64,000 nucleotides of DNA from positions 2,022,501 through 2,086,500 of the forward strand of contig JAMPIT010000300.1 in assembly GCA_026261815.1 (NCBI GenBank), given 5' to 3'. This document shows positions 1 to 12,199 of this stretch, one piece after another. The position numbers were made by a program, and so were the translations under genes. The stretch is from Monarcha castaneiventris obscurior. Taxonomy: Eukaryota > Chordata > Aves > Passeriformes > Monarchidae. The number at the start of each line of letters is the position of its first letter. The stretch's first letter is position 1. The notes under the pieces are model-generated. The model was given only the letters and a program-made list of their open reading frames with translations. It did no database searches and had not been told where the DNA came from.

Positions 1-394
1 GGTTGTGGGTTGGGAAGGTGGGGATGGCCCCGAAGCAGGGGCTGAGGGGGGATCTGCTCAGCAATCCAGTGAGTGACGGGAGCCAGGAGAGCAACCCAGT
101 TCTGGATTTGGCAGATTGGCTCCCCCAGTCCCACTCTGTGCTGTGAAAGTGAGGAATTACTGTTGGGAATTACAGAAGGGCAAAGGGGACAATCAGCCAG
201 AGGGGCCAAGGCCACCAGCGCTGGGGACCGTCACTCTGAGGGCTGGAGAGCAGCTCCTGCCCCTGCTCAAGGTGTGAGCAGCGGTGTCCACGTCCCTTGC
301 CAGCATCTCAAGGTGAGGGCTCTCCTTGCTTCACAATTTCCCACCCTCACACCTCTGCCCAACCAAAACTGCAGCTTCTCCCGAGGGGCAGAGC

Positions 395-705
395 AGGGAC
401 AGCCCCAAGCTCTGCTCCCTGGGGCAGGGACAGCACCCAGGGAGCGGCTGGAGCTGGGACGGGGCGGGGGGTGGGATGGGATGGATCTCAGGGGAAGGTT
501 CTTCCCCCAGAGGGAAGGTCTGGCACTGAACCAGGGAATGGTCTCGGTCCCAGAGCTCCAGGACCGTTTGGACAGAGCTCCCAGAGGTGCACAGGGTGGG
601 ATTGTTGGGGTGTCTCTGCAGGGCCAGGAGCTGGACTCGTAATCCTTGTGGGTCCCTTCCAGCTCAGGATATGCCATGATTCCATGATAAATCTATCCAA
701 GCAGT
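395..705 (+). mobile_element. CR1-type LINE fragment, 3' end
   Basis: It shares aggttcttcccccagagg, gagctccaggaNcgtttgga, gcagggccaggagctggact and gtcccttccagctcagga with the copy at 43205-43475. It ends in a gattccatgat-type octamer tail typical of CR1. 5'-truncated and noncoding. Confidence 0.75.
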
Positions 706-1204
706 AACCAGCCTGGAGCTGCTGCAACCCCAAGAGCAGAGCAGGGCTGAACATGCCCTCGTTGCCTCTCAGCAGGCTCCTCTTGCAGTGATTTGCTGAG
801 CAACGGCGAGGTTTGGCTTTAACAAGGGCTGGTTGTGCTGAGCGGCTTTGGCTCGACCTCCTGCTGCCCTGGGTCTGCTGAAAGGGGCGGGTCTACCTCA
901 GCTCAGCTCCAGACCTTCTGGGAGTGACGTGGGCTGCTCCTCATAGCATCCTTGGGGCGTTTCGAGCAGAGGCTCTGCCTTGACCTGGCACTTGGAACAG
1001 CACTGCTGAAGAAAAGAGCTTGGATGAGAGGCCCCTTCCACACAGGCCCCTCAGTCCAGTGGTCCTCGGGAGCTGAGACCTCCTGGGATGCAGCTCAGGT
1101 GGAAGCAGTGTGGGATGTGAGGGCTCTCCCTGCTCCAGCTCTGTTGGGAGCAGCAGGGTCCTTGCAGGGGAGATGTCGAGGAGAGGTGTCCGAGGACATT
1201 GGTG

Positions 1205-1422
1205 ACACCTTCTGTACTCAGAGGGTGGGCAGGCCCTGGCACAGGGTGCCCAGAGCAGCTGTGGCTGCCCCTGGATCCCTGGCAGTGCCCAAGGCCAGGT
1301 TGGACGGGGCTTGGAGCAGCCTGGGATAGTGGGAGGTGTCCCTGCCCATGGCAGGGGGTGGGGCTGGATGCACTTTAAGACCCTCCCAACCCAAACCATT
1401 CCAAGATTCCCTGATTCTATGG
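1205..1422 (+). mobile_element. CR1-type LINE fragment, 3' end
   Basis: It carries the signature ggtgggcaggccctggca, cagggtgcccagagcagc, cccctggatccctggcag and aaggccaggttggac, then the terminal accattccaagattc and gattctatgg. The same string recurs at about 5.6, 17.6, 21.9 and 26.4 kb. Confidence 0.85.
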
Positions 1423-2559
1423 CTGCCAGGAGGAAATATCAGCTCTCCTTGTGTCAGTCTGGACCTGCCCTGGACCTTCTTGGTGTCTTCCAGGGTTGAC
1501 AGGGCACTCCAGGGTCACCCATGGGTGGTGACACCCTCTTCCCCTGCATCCAACTCCCACCCTTCAGATGCCCTCACACCCTCCCTCCTCCAGCCATCCA
1601 CATTGCCTTCTGCCCCATCCTGAGCTTCAAGGGCTCATCTGTTTCATGACCTGGCACAAGGAGAGGGTCCTGTGCCACGGGTTTGGCCGGGCTGTCTTGT
1701 CCCCACTCCTGTCCCTGCCCGTCCCCATGCCAGCGCCGCCAGCCCGCGCACTTGGCAGCGCCACGTGGGTCTGTGCCCTGCACGCCGCGCCTGGCCCGGG
1801 TGATTTGTGTCTTGCAGACACTCGAGTCAGTGTTTAAGGGCTCCTCTTCAGACTGCCAAGGTCCAGGCAGCTGCCACACTTCTCCTCTCCTTAATGCATT
1901 GTCTGGCTCGTCTGTCATCCCTCGAGGGTGACAAACCCTGTGTCCAGGCAGCGTTCCCGAGCCCTCCTCCTGCCTGGAGTCGCTGCTCCCATCAAACAGG
2001 TCTGGGAGCTGCTCGGTGTTGTTTCTGCAGGATGAAACACTCTCGCTTGTTTTTTCACCTCCACCCCTCACCCTCAGCGTGGTTTTTTCACCAGTTTTTA
2101 TTCCTGGCTATGTGCAGGGGTCCCCCTGCTCCTGGACCACGGCCACCCCACCGCTGTGGCTGCAGGGGGACAGGCTCTGCTGCAGCACAGGACCGTGCCA
2201 TGGGAGCTGAACCAGTCCTGGAGAAGTCCATGGCAGCCCTGGAGAGCCCAGGAAGGTTGTCCCAGCTCAGGGGGTGCTGGGGTGGGTGACACCAGCAGCG
2301 TGGAGGTGATGGGGGAGAGGCTGAGCTGGTGCTGATGAGGCTGGAAGAGGCAGAGGGAACGGAGGGAAGATAGAGGGGTCCTGCCATGGATAACGGGATG
2401 AGGGAGGTGGGAAGGGGCCTCCAGAAGGGAGCAGGGGATGGATGGAACATGCCCGGGCCAAGGGGGCTCCCCCCACCACAGCTCGCTGCAGAGGGGCCCT
2501 CGAGTGCCTGCCAGCGAGGAAAGGCGGGGAAGGAGGGGAGGGGGGAGAGATCTTTTCAT

Positions 2560-2912
2560 CTAAAAGGTTACATTTGTCCTACTTCCTCCCATCTCCAGCA
2601 ATTAACTTGAAGGGAGACATCACTGCTAATTGAGCAGTGAAGATCAGGAGCAACAATTACGCCTTTTGACAAGAGACAGCACAAGAGGGACTGCTCGGAG
2701 GCTGAGAATGGTAGGGAACGGTTTCTATGGCAATATAACTTTCCTCTCTTCCTCTCCAGCCATAGAAATGATAAAAATGTAGATTTCTCCCTGATTAATG
2801 ATTTAATGAAAATAAAGAAAATTCTCATAAAAAATAAAAAAAAAGGAAAAGGGAAAAAGGGAAAAGCGCGGGGAGGAAAAAATCGATAGGACGCAATGTT
2901 TAGCATGAGCCT
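2560..2912. promoter_or_regulatory. AT-rich island 1, candidate conserved noncoding element
   Basis: An abrupt AT-rich block in GC-rich DNA. It carries gcaattaac, gctaattgag and, at 2791-2810, ctgattaatgatttaatgaa, a cluster of homeodomain/PBX-HOX-type TAAT and TGATTAAT sites. The A-rich end (2817-2870) is simple sequence. No ORF of note. Confidence 0.4.
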
Positions 2913-3521
2913 GCGGCTGTGGGCAGGATCGATGTCCTTCTCCAGGCTGGACCAGGGAAATCTATTCCAGCAACGTGCCGAGGGCTCGGAGCGGCCCTGC
3001 CATGTGGTAATTAGGCAGCAGGCTCACACGGGGAAACGTGAGGGCTGGATTCAGATCTCTGATCAAAGGAGCTGCCCATCAAAGCGCTCCTCGCTCCAGC
3101 TTCTCCGGCAAACCTCGGCGCCCGCTCCGCGTTGCTCCTGCCTTCCCTCGTCCTGCCTGCGCCCCACAGCCCGCCCCAAATCCACGCTTTTAATTGGGAT
3201 TGTTCGGCCCCGCTGCTGTGCTGCCAGCCTGGCCCGCGGGGATGCCACGCTGGTGCAGGAATCACCTGCTGGAGATGCGCCCTGGGCAGCGGCAGGAGGT
3301 GCCACGGCTGTGCCCAGCGCCTGTCTCGCAATGCCAGTGGCCACCTCCCATCCTGCCAGATCCATGGGGAGCACCGAGGAGGGGGAATGAGGCTGGGGAT
3401 CATCCTGTCCCTGGGGATGCCCTGGTGCTGCTCCCAGTTCCACGGGCAGGGCGGGGGCTGTTCCTGAAGGCACCATGAGGTCCGTGTCCATCCGCATCCA
3501 TCAGCAGCAGCTGCTGGCTGC

Positions 3522-3592
3522 CAAGCCATGCCGTGCCAAGCCATGCTGTGCCAAGCCATGCTGTGCCAGACTGTGCCGTGCCAAGCAGAGCC
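3522..3592. repeat. 15-bp tandem repeat gccaagccatgctgt
   Basis: About four to five copies, the last ones diverged (gccagactgtgccgt). Confidence 0.85.
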
Positions 3593-3929
3593 CGGAGGAG
3601 GGAGAAAAGCCTTTCCAAAGCCCTCTTTCCCCCCTGCCTCACCAAACGTCCTCTGGTTTGCAGCACCCCACAACCCCTGTATTCCCCTGCTGAACAATTT
3701 TGGGGTTGTTTTTCCTTTTTGGCATTAGGATGCAGGGAGGTGGCTGGAGCAGGACTGGCACCATCCTGGGCACCGCTGCCCCCATAGGGATGTGCCCACC
3801 CCGTGGCAGGCTGCTCCCTGCCACTGCCCGTTCCCATCCCGCACAAGGAGCCAGCAGGATCCCTGGATGCGCATGTCCAGCCCGGCATCCATAGGGTCAA
3901 AGCATGGGCACTCCAAGGGATTTTTTTCC

Positions 3930-4400
3930 ACCTCCTCAGTTCCTATTTTATTGCCAAACTGGAGCATAAAACACACATAAACAAATCTAACAGCGAGAAA
4001 TGGGTTGCTATCAAATCAACAAATTAATCTAATTATAGGGCTGATTAAATCATATCAGATAAACCAGCGACTCCTTCCCAGCACTCGGCAGCCGTGCAGG
4101 GCCACAGCCAGCCCTGCTCAGTTTTTTTGGGGTCTGGCTGAGCTGTGGCACGAGCAGGGTGCAGCCGCCAGGGGACTGGGACCCCGCCAGACCCCTCTTA
4201 CCCCCCTCTCTCGGGTGCTGCTGCTGCTGCTGCCGCCGTGCAAATCTGAATGGCAAATACGGCTGCAAAGCTCACGATTCCTCGGGATTAAAGCTGCAGC
4301 TCCAGCCCGAGAAATGTATGCGGGAGCCGTCTTTGGAGCCAGATTGCTTAAACCTAAGCCTGCTTTAGGTATTTGAGGAACAATTTTATCAGGGCTGTTT
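3930..4400. promoter_or_regulatory. AT-rich islands 2 and 3, candidate conserved noncoding elements
   Basis: Part one (3930-4078) holds ttattgcc, tcaaatcaac, aaattaatctaattatag and ctgattaaatcatatcag, dense in homeodomain and PBX-like motifs. Part two (4238-4400) is less AT-rich but has the same unique, non-repetitive look (ctgaatggcaaatac, ggattaaagc, gcttaaacctaagcc). Confidence 0.4.
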
Positions 4401-5269
4401 GCGGAGCTTTGCCGGGGCTGCTCCCACCTCTCCGAGCGCCTGCACATGCCAGCGCCCGTGTGCGTGCGGGATGCGCCGGAGCACCCGCGCCCACGTGGAA
4501 TATCCTCCCTGCCAGCTCTGCTGCAGAGAAAATGAGCCCTGGCTGGGAGGGAAAAGGTTTTTATCCACCAACAACACCCAGAGCAAGGGCTGGGAGGTCA
4601 GGACTCACCCCACGAGGTTCTGGGCTCTGCAGAGCCTCCCTGGAGGGACTGTGGGCTCCGAGGCTGCACGTGGTGGGATGGTTCTCCACGTCCTGAACAT
4701 CAGCTCGTGCTTCTCACCACGCTCCAGATGGGGAGGTGGTTCCTGGCTGGGGATGTGCTGGCTCCCTGCGGGCTCCCACCGTGGTGAAGCAGGAAAATCC
4801 TTCTAAAAGCAGCTGTTGGATCTGGTTTCACCCATCTCCGGAGGGTGCCAGAGGTTTCGCTGCCCCTGGCAAGTTGTTCCCAGGGCATCCCTTGCTCCCA
4901 GCCATGGGTTATGTCAGCTCTTGATTCTCCTCCTCTTGCTCTTTTCTCAGCCAGGAGCAGAAGTGCCTCGTGCCAGGAGTGTGGAGCAAGGATCTCTTGT
5001 CTCCTAATGGAAGATTACACCAGGGCACTGTCAAACCTAGCAGAAGATCAGGACATGGAGAGTCCCAGCGGGGAGCAGAGTTCTTTGTGCTCTTGGGGTC
5101 CCACTTTGATCCCCAGCTTTGCAAGGGATGCTCCACCGGGGCTCTTCTCCCCACAGCCCTGTTCTGGGTGGCATCTGGGGGCCAAGGAAATACTCGGCTG
5201 TGGGTGAGGACCAAGGGCACAGGGGCTTGGCCAAGACTGGGCTCATCCTGTGCTGCAGCCCAAGAGGAG

Positions 5270-5822
5270 CAGCAGGTCAAGGGAAGGGATTGTCCCCTGC
5301 TGCTCTGCCCTCAGGAGACCCCACCTGCAGAGCTGCCTCCAGGCAAGATGTGGAGCTGCTGGAGTGAGCCCAGGGGAGGCCACAGAGCTGCTCCCAGGGC
5401 TGGAGCCTCTCTGCTCTGGAGCCGGGCTGGGAGAGCTGGGGGTGTTTGCAGGGAGAAGAGAAGGATCCAGGGAGAGCTCAGAGCCCCTTGCAGGGTCTAA
5501 AGGGGCTCCAGGAGAGCTGGAGAGGGACTGGGGACAAGGGATGGAGGGGCAGGACACAGGGAATGGCTTCCCAGTGCCAGAGGGCAGGGATGGATGGGAT
5601 ATTGGGAAGGAATTGTTCCCTGTGAGGGTGGGCAGGCCCTGGCACAGGGTGCCCAGAGCAGCTGTGGCTGCCCCTGGATCCCTGGAAGTGCCCAAGGCCA
5701 GGTTGGACATTGGGACTTGGAGCAGCCTGGGACACTGAGAGGTGTCCCTGCCCATGGCAGGGACTGGAATGGGATGAGCTTTAAGGACCCTTCCCACCCA
5801 AACCATTCCACGATTCCATGCC
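5270..5822 (+). mobile_element. CR1-type LINE fragment, about 550 bp of the 3' end
   Basis: A longer copy of the element at 1.2 kb. It runs from a 5' part resembling the end of the RT ORF/3' UTR (gagctgctggagtgagccca, gggagagctgggggtgtt) through gaaggaattgttccctg to accattccacgattccat. Confidence 0.85.
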
Positions 5823-6269
5823 CCTGCCATCACCCTGGCACACAGCTCATGGTGCCACATCTGCTGAGCTGCAGGAGAACATCCCCAGCAGCCTGAGGGG
5901 TGGGATTGCGCCGTGGGCACTTGGGAAGAGGAAGGATGGGCCCAGCTGGGTGCATCAGCAAACGCTCCTCCCATGCCCAAGGGCACTGGGAACCTCCCCC
6001 AGCCTCACCGGGGGATCCCAGCTCAGGCGTGGGGCACAACCAGCCCCCCAAGCGTGCTCCCAGTGCCCCCCAGTGCTCCCAGAGCTCACCCCCACTGCTC
6101 TGGGGGGGATTTCCATGCATCCCTCTCCAGGCATGCCGGGTGCAGGGACATGTCCATGTGTGACACACGTGTGCGGGGCCCTGCGTGCCCACAGGTGCCC
6201 ACGTGAGGTTGGGGTGGCTGTGAGGGGGCCCGGGGGGGCTCTGCCGAGAGGAGCCAACTCCCAGCCCGT

Positions 6270-6375
6270 GCTGATGCAGTTCAGCAATCAGAATAACTTC
6301 GCTGATGAATATTTAAGCCGAGCGCTGAATATTTAAAGCATTCAATTATTTTAATGGCTTCTAAGTGTGACAGCG
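6270..6375. promoter_or_regulatory. AT-rich island 4 with a duplicated GCTGA-ATATTTAA motif
   Basis: gctgatgaatatttaa at 6301 and gctgaatatttaaagc at 6325 form an imperfect direct repeat, 24 bases apart. They are followed by ttcaattattttaatggc. Candidate enhancer with paired AT-hook/homeodomain/MEF2-like sites. Confidence 0.4.
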
Positions 6376-7014
6376 GGAGGGGACAGGGGGATGGCTGCCC
6401 CCGGGTCCGGCAGGGCAGGCGGGGCGCTGGGGGCAGCAGCTGCTCTGGGTGGGTTTGGGGGCGCTCGGGGTGTCCCCAGCGGGGTGGTGGCACTTTGCGC
6501 CTGGCTGGGGGGTCCCTGGCTGCGGTGAAAGCCCTGCGGAGCGGGGCCGGGCGGGCAGGGGACAGCTGTGCCCTGCCACCCTGGCAGCCCGGGCTCTGTC
6601 CCAGTGCCCTAATTCCTGCAGGAGCAGCCTCGTGTGTGCCAGCCCCGCGCGGTGCCAACCCCCTCGTCTCTGCCACCAGCCGTGTCTGCCCCCGTCCCTG
6701 TGCCATCACAGCAGCTCCGTGGGCCTGTGCTGGTGCCACCACCAACACCGGGACACGCCAGCCCTGCAGACACCCCTGGATGGTGCGAGGGGCAGGCGGC
6801 AGCGCAGCTGGGATGTCACAGCCTCCGTCACCTGCAGTCACCGCGGGGGCGGGCCAGTGGTGACCGACAGTGACCGACGGTGACCAAGGGTGGAGCACAG
6901 AGTGCCCACCAGGGCTGTCCCCGACCCCACAGGCAAGGTGCCGCCCCCAGGACCTACCCCAGCCCCACGGCAGGGAGGGTGGCCTGGAGCACAGGAGCAT
7001 TTTCCCCATGCGTG

Positions 7015-7172
7015 CTCCCGCAGCCATAAATATTCATATTCTTATCCTAATTTTCCATGTACTTTTCTGTCACATCCAATTTTATTTTAATTTCCCTTTA
7101 TAAACCTTCCCAGCTAATGCACTCCCTGCTCCCATGATTACCCCAATCAGCCGGCGCTTTAAACACAATCCC
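7015..7172. promoter_or_regulatory. AT-rich island 5, candidate conserved noncoding element
   Basis: It contains cataaatattcatattctt, octamer-like and FOX-like strings (tttataaacc), then ccccaatcagccggcgcttt, in an otherwise GC-rich region. No coding potential. Confidence 0.4.
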
Positions 7173-7895
7173 TGCAGGCAGCTCTTGTTGGGAGCGCCGG
7201 GATCGCTGAGCATCCACGCCCGGCTCCCGCACACTCGGCAGCCGCGCTCCGGGGTTCGGCAGAGCTCCTTTGCCACCCCGTGGTGGGCACGGGCTTCGGG
7301 CGGTGCTGGCCTCCCCGCAGTGACCAGTCCGGGGGTTTGTCCCTTCCCGCTGGCCGGGGTGGCCGTGTCCTGCGGCGTGGGCTGTGGACAGCTGGGATTT
7401 GCACGGGGATAAGGCTGTCCCGGTCACTGGGTAGGTGAGTCCTGCCCTGGCAGCTCCCTGGCATCACCCTGGCTGCGGGCAAACCCTGGGATCTGGATGG
7501 CTTTGAGAAGGGGAGAAGAGGATGGGCAGGATCCCTGAGAATCCTTTTGCCGTGCTGGTCAGAGTGCCAGGGCTGTGCCATGGTTATTCCAGGGCTGTAC
7601 CATACCTATGCCAGACCTGTGCCATGCCCATGCTGGAACCATGCCATGGCTGTTCCAGGGCCATGCCGTGGTTATTCCAGGGCTGTGGTTATTCCGCTCC
7701 GTGCCACCTGTCATTGCTCCCAGCCGGCACCAGCACTGCCAGGCAGTGCCCACAGCTGTGCCACGGCTGACCCAGCTGGCACTGCATGGGCACAGGGGAC
7801 TGTGTGCCCCTCTGTCCCTCGCCGGCCCCTCACTGGGCCAGCCTGTGAGCTGGGGGACAGGGCACAGCCGCAGTGGGGCTGGACATCCTCCCAAG

Positions 7896-8712
7896 GTGGG
7901 CAGGACCTGTCCCCAGTGGGTCAGAGCCTGTCCCCAGTGGGTCAGGACATGTCTCCAGTGTGTCAGGGCCTGTCCCCAGTGGGTCAGGATGTGTCCCCAG
8001 GGGGTCAGGATGTGTCCCCAGTGGGTCAGGACGTGTCCCCAGTGGGTCAGGATGTGTCCCCAGGGGGTCAGGATGTGTCCCCAGGGGGTCAGAACGTGTC
8101 TGGAGCAGGACTCGTCCTCAGCAGGGCAGGACAAGTCTCCAGCTGGGCAGGATGTTACCCCAGAGGGGGAGAATATGTCTCCACTAGGCCAGGACATGCC
8201 CCCATGGGTCAGAATGTATCCACAGCAGGACAGGACGTGTCACCAGTGGGTCATGAGATGTCTCCAGCAAGGCACAATATGTCCCCAGTGTGTTGAGATG
8301 TGTCTCCGGTGGGTCATGACATGTTCCCAGGAGGGCAGGACATGACCCCAGAGGGGCAGAATGTGTCCCCATCAAGGTAGGACATGTCCCCCGAGGGCAG
8401 GACTCATTCCCAGCAGGACTGGACGAGTGTCCAGTTGGGCAGAACAAATCCCCAGTGGGGCAGAATATTTCCTCATGGGTCAAGATGTGTCCCCAGCAGA
8501 GCAGGATGTGTCCCAGTGGGGCAGGACATGTCACCAGTGGCTCGGGACGCGTCTCTGGTGCGTCAGGGCAGGTTCCCAATGGGTCAGAATGTCTCCAATG
8601 GGTCAGGACAGGTCCCCAGTGGGGCAGAACCTGTCCCTGGTGTGTCAGGACATGTCCCCAGTGGGTCAGGCTGTGTCCCCAGCAGGGCAGGACACGTCCC
8701 CAGCAGCACAGG
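7896..8712. repeat. 21-bp minisatellite, about 38 degenerate copies
   Basis: Unit gggtcaggatgtgtccccag plus t, with variants gggcagga, acatgtc and agcagggcag. Twenty-one bases equal seven codons, so frames on both strands stay open (for example repeats of GQDVSPV on + and LTHWGHV on -). These translations are not genes. Confidence 0.95.
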
Positions 8713-8987
8713 CCATCTGTCCCTGCCCAGGGACAGCCCCGGGATGGGATCACACCAAAGCAGGCGATGGGGCCGCCCGGACACGGAGCGCCGCTGGCAC
8801 CCGGCGACAGCGCACAGAGGGGGATTTGTTCCTCGCCATCCACGGGGACGGGAATTAACAAGGCTGCGGGAGACTGCCCCAGTTCCCAGCTGGGGGTTCT
8901 CCCAAAATCCCCCCTCATCAGGGACGGGGCGGCTGCCGTGCTCCTGCCAGCCGTGGGAAGTCACTCAGGCTCCGCTCGCTCACTTCT

Positions 8988-9110
8988 GAAGACCTCTTGA
9001 TAAACATTTATAAACATTTGTAGTATTTTAAATTTCCCCTCAATAATTTATGAATAGTTATTTTATATACTTTAAAGAGGGTAATAATGTAAAATTTATA
9101 AGGCGGGAGC
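8988..9110. promoter_or_regulatory. AT-rich island 6, candidate conserved noncoding element
   Basis: About 110 bases close to 80% A+T lie between the 21-bp minisatellite region and a CpG-rich block. They include repeated ataaacattt (FOX-type TAAACA), aataatttatgaatag and gggtaataatg. Confidence 0.45.
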
Positions 9111-9566
9111 ACTCAGAGTGGCAGCGCGGCGTCGCGGGGCTGGGAGCGGGAGGCGCAGCCTTCCCCGCCTCTCCCAGCCGAGCCTGATTGAAACTTTAAA
9201 GGCTGCGGCAGCGGGGTAAAACGGGGCACGGCGGGGACACCGAGGGGACGCGTGAGCCGGGGGACGCGGGGACGCGGGTGGGGTGGCGGCCCCGAGGCTG
9301 GACCCGAGAGAGGCGGAGGATGGAGAGGGATGGAGTGTGGGGATGGAGGGATGAGCGGTGGGGAAAGGAGGGAGAAGGGATGAGGAGAAGGAGGGAGGGA
9401 GGAGGGATGTGTGCGAGGGAGCGATAACTGCGGCGGGAGCGAGGGATGGGGAGAGGAGGGATGGAGGGAGCAGCAGGGAGGGGCGAGAAGCAGCTGGGAG
9501 CCAGAGATAAAGAGGGAGGAGAAGGGAGACGGCACCGGGCGTGGGAAGGTGTCAGGAGATGGGGGG

Positions 9567-9614
9567 ATGGATGGATGGATGGATGGATGGATGGATGGAT
9601 GGATGGATGGATGC
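9567..9614. repeat. (GGAT)n microsatellite
   Basis: About 12 tandem copies of ggat on the + strand. Confidence 0.97.
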
Positions 9615-9954
9615 GGGATGAGCAGAGCAGGGGGGAGGAAATGTGGAGAGGTGTCCGCAGGGATGCAGGGAATGAGCCGGTGTGCCCAGCACGGGGCGGG
9701 TGGGGGCCCAGCAAGGTTTGGGGTCCAGGGGTGCAGGAAGGGATGAGAAGCACCTGGAGCCGCAGGGATGGGAAGAAGCTCATTTGGGATCATGCCAGGG
9801 AGCTCCCCGGAGCGTGGGCCGGGATGCACATGTGCCAGGCATGAGGGATGGCGCGGGCAGGGTGGGATCGGGGTTCAGTGTCTGAGCACACGGGGAAGGG
9901 CCGGGAGGGCAAGGGGAGTGTGAGCGGGCACATGAGAGTGTGCCTGAGAGGTGA

Positions 9955-10262
9955 GGGGTGTGCAGGGCCTGAGCGAGTGTGAAGGGTGTGCAGGGCCAGA
10001 GGGGTGTTCGCAGTGAGGGTGAGCAGGGTGTGAGCGCTCCTGCAGGGGTGAGTGTGAGCAGGGTGGGAGTGCTTGTGCTCAGGTGAGTGTGAGCAGGGTG
10101 GGAGTGCTCGTGCTCAGGTGAGTGTGAGCAGGGTGAGAGTGCTCGTGCAGGGGTGTGAGCAGGGTGGAGTGCTTGTGCTCAGGTGAGTGTGAGCAGGGTG
10201 TGAGTGCTCCTGCAGGGGTGAGGGTGAGCAGGGTGGGAGTGCTTGTGCAAGGCTGTTCACGT
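9955..10262. repeat. About 35-bp minisatellite (gtgagtgtgagcagggtggg...)
   Basis: Six to eight imperfect copies of gtgagtgtgagcagggtggg followed by agtgctcgtgctcag. A related degenerate stretch follows at about 10690-10870. Confidence 0.85.
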
Positions 10263-11084
10263 CCTGAGTGTGCAGGGGGTGCAAGCGCACGTGCAGAGCA
10301 TCAGGGCAGGTGCATCTCCAGGCGAGGAGGTGCCCGTGTGCCACACAAAGGTGCCACCCTGTACCCCGAGATCCCCGGGGTCCCCACACCAAGGTATCAG
10401 CTGGGAGCAGCCCTTCACTGGCCTCTCAAGGGGTGAAGGGGCAGAATCCCAGGCCGAGCTCCCAGGGGCTGTCCTGAGCCCTCCCAGGGCAGGGCCTGGC
10501 TCAGGGACAGACCCCCAAATCCTGCCTGAATTCCCAAGCACCTTAAATGCCCAGGTGAAATCCAGACGGAGAGAGGGACCTGCCACGGGGCGATGCCATC
10601 GCCCAGGCTATGAACAGCACTGCCTTTACCTCCACACACCGGTAAACGGTATTTTGGGAGCTCCAGGGAGAAGGGAACTCAGGCGGGGCATGTGCAGGAC
10701 AGAGGGGGTGAAGTGCGCAAGGCGCGAGAGCATCCATGGGGAACGTGGGAAGTGTGTGGGGTGGGAGTGTGGAAGTTGTGAGAGCCCTGGGCAAGGCGTG
10801 AGGGTGTCCAGAGAGCAGGGGGGTGGTGCAAGGTGGGAGTGTTTGTGCAAGGTGTGCAAGCTGCAGGGTGCGAGACAGGACTGTGCATGCAGGTGACAAA
10901 GCACAAGAGGGTGAAGACAGGACCTGTCCCCGACTGGGACAGCGATGCCACCACACTGGGGCACAGGTGGGGCACACGGAGCACTTGGAGCAAGGTGTGG
11001 TGCCAGGGGAGGAGGGGAAGGGGTATCCCGTGTGACCTGGAAAGGGGAAGGCGCCGCAGCCCTGTCAGCAGAGGGATGAGATGA

Positions 11085-11315
11085 TTCCGTTCTTTGGATG
11101 ATAATTCCCGGCGTTTGGGGCTGTCAGGTTCCTGGTTAGCAGCTCCCCCTCCGCGGAGCTGCTCCGTGTAGCTGACACCACGATTGTTTTCTGAAGAGAA
11201 CACGCGACTCTCTTCTTATGTATTCCCTTTCCCGGTGTTTGTATTTGCTTCAAAGTCTCCTCATCACCCTGTTTGGTGACAAAAACTCATGTCTGGAGAT
11301 CAGGGTAATGTGTTG
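11085..11315. promoter_or_regulatory. Candidate conserved noncoding element 7
   Basis: A unique, moderately AT-rich stretch (gatgataattcccggcgttt, caccacgattgttttctgaa including a SOX-like attgtt, tgtttgtatttgcttc) with no repeat or ORF structure. Confidence 0.35.
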
Positions 11316-11959
11316 CTTTTCAAAGCTCGGGGAGGAGGGGGTTGGCAGACACGGGTTTGCTGCATTATTTACTTCCCTGCGGCACCCTGCCTCCCTGGCA
11401 GCCCCCCCTCGGGGTGCTGGGACCCCACTGTAACAGCTGGGATCCCCATCCTGACAGCTGGGACCCCCATCCTGACATCTGGGACCCCTCTGGCTGCTCA
11501 GCACCCCACTGTGTGCTCTGGGATGGTTGGGGGCACCCCGGCACAGCAGTAGCCAGGGGGAATGAGGTGCTGGGGACCAGGGGATGCCAAGGTGAAGAAG
11601 CCCCCCGGGTAGGATTTGGAGCAGTTGCAGCCTCCCAGCTTTGGTGTCACTGTGTCACAGGGTGTATGTGGCACAGGGGTGAGGTGCCATCAGCGCCTGA
11701 CCTGCACCTGGCACTGCCCCATCCCTTACCCATGTCCAGGCTGGGCTGGGTGGGCAGGGTCCCTATGGCCCTGTGGCCACGTGGGCAGGTGGCCACAACC
11801 CTGCCAGCTGCCAGCACCCCTGGTCACCTTGGCTGGTGGCCTGTCCCCTCCATCAAGCACACCCAGGGGTGGACACAGCACGCCCTCACTCGGGCACGGG
11901 CACTGCCAGGTGCGCTGGCACAGCCCCCCCGCCTCCGTGTGCTCGGTGCCACGAGCACA

Positions 11960-12030
11960 GGCAGTTCTCTATCTAATTGATCAATTAATTATCTCCAGCG
12001 TTCAGCCGCATATTGGTTTTAGATGAAGGG
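11960..12030. promoter_or_regulatory. AT-rich island 8 with palindromic TAATTGATCAATTA
   Basis: A perfect 14-bp palindrome at 11974-11987 juxtaposes two inverted homeodomain cores (TAATTGA/TCAATTA). It is followed by attatctcc and catattggtttt. This is the geometry bound by paired-class homeodomain dimers. Confidence 0.45.
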
Positions 12031-12199
12031 AGAGGCTAACAAGCGGATTAGGCATGTGTGTCTTCAAGGGAGCCGGCGAGACGTGGGAGGAAGGAAGGGA
12101 GATAGGAGACAGGGAAACGCAGGACGAGGACTCTCGCTGGTGAGCAGGCTGGGGCTGGGAGCTGGAGGTGGCACCGCGGGCACAGCTGCAGTGAGGCAG

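Noticed and set aside
7547..8989. Open frames of 165-256 codons on both strands
   Set aside because: They follow the 21-bp minisatellite, whose period is a multiple of three.
9267..9829. Minus-strand frame with repeated HPSI units
   Set aside because: Translation of the (GGAT)n microsatellite.
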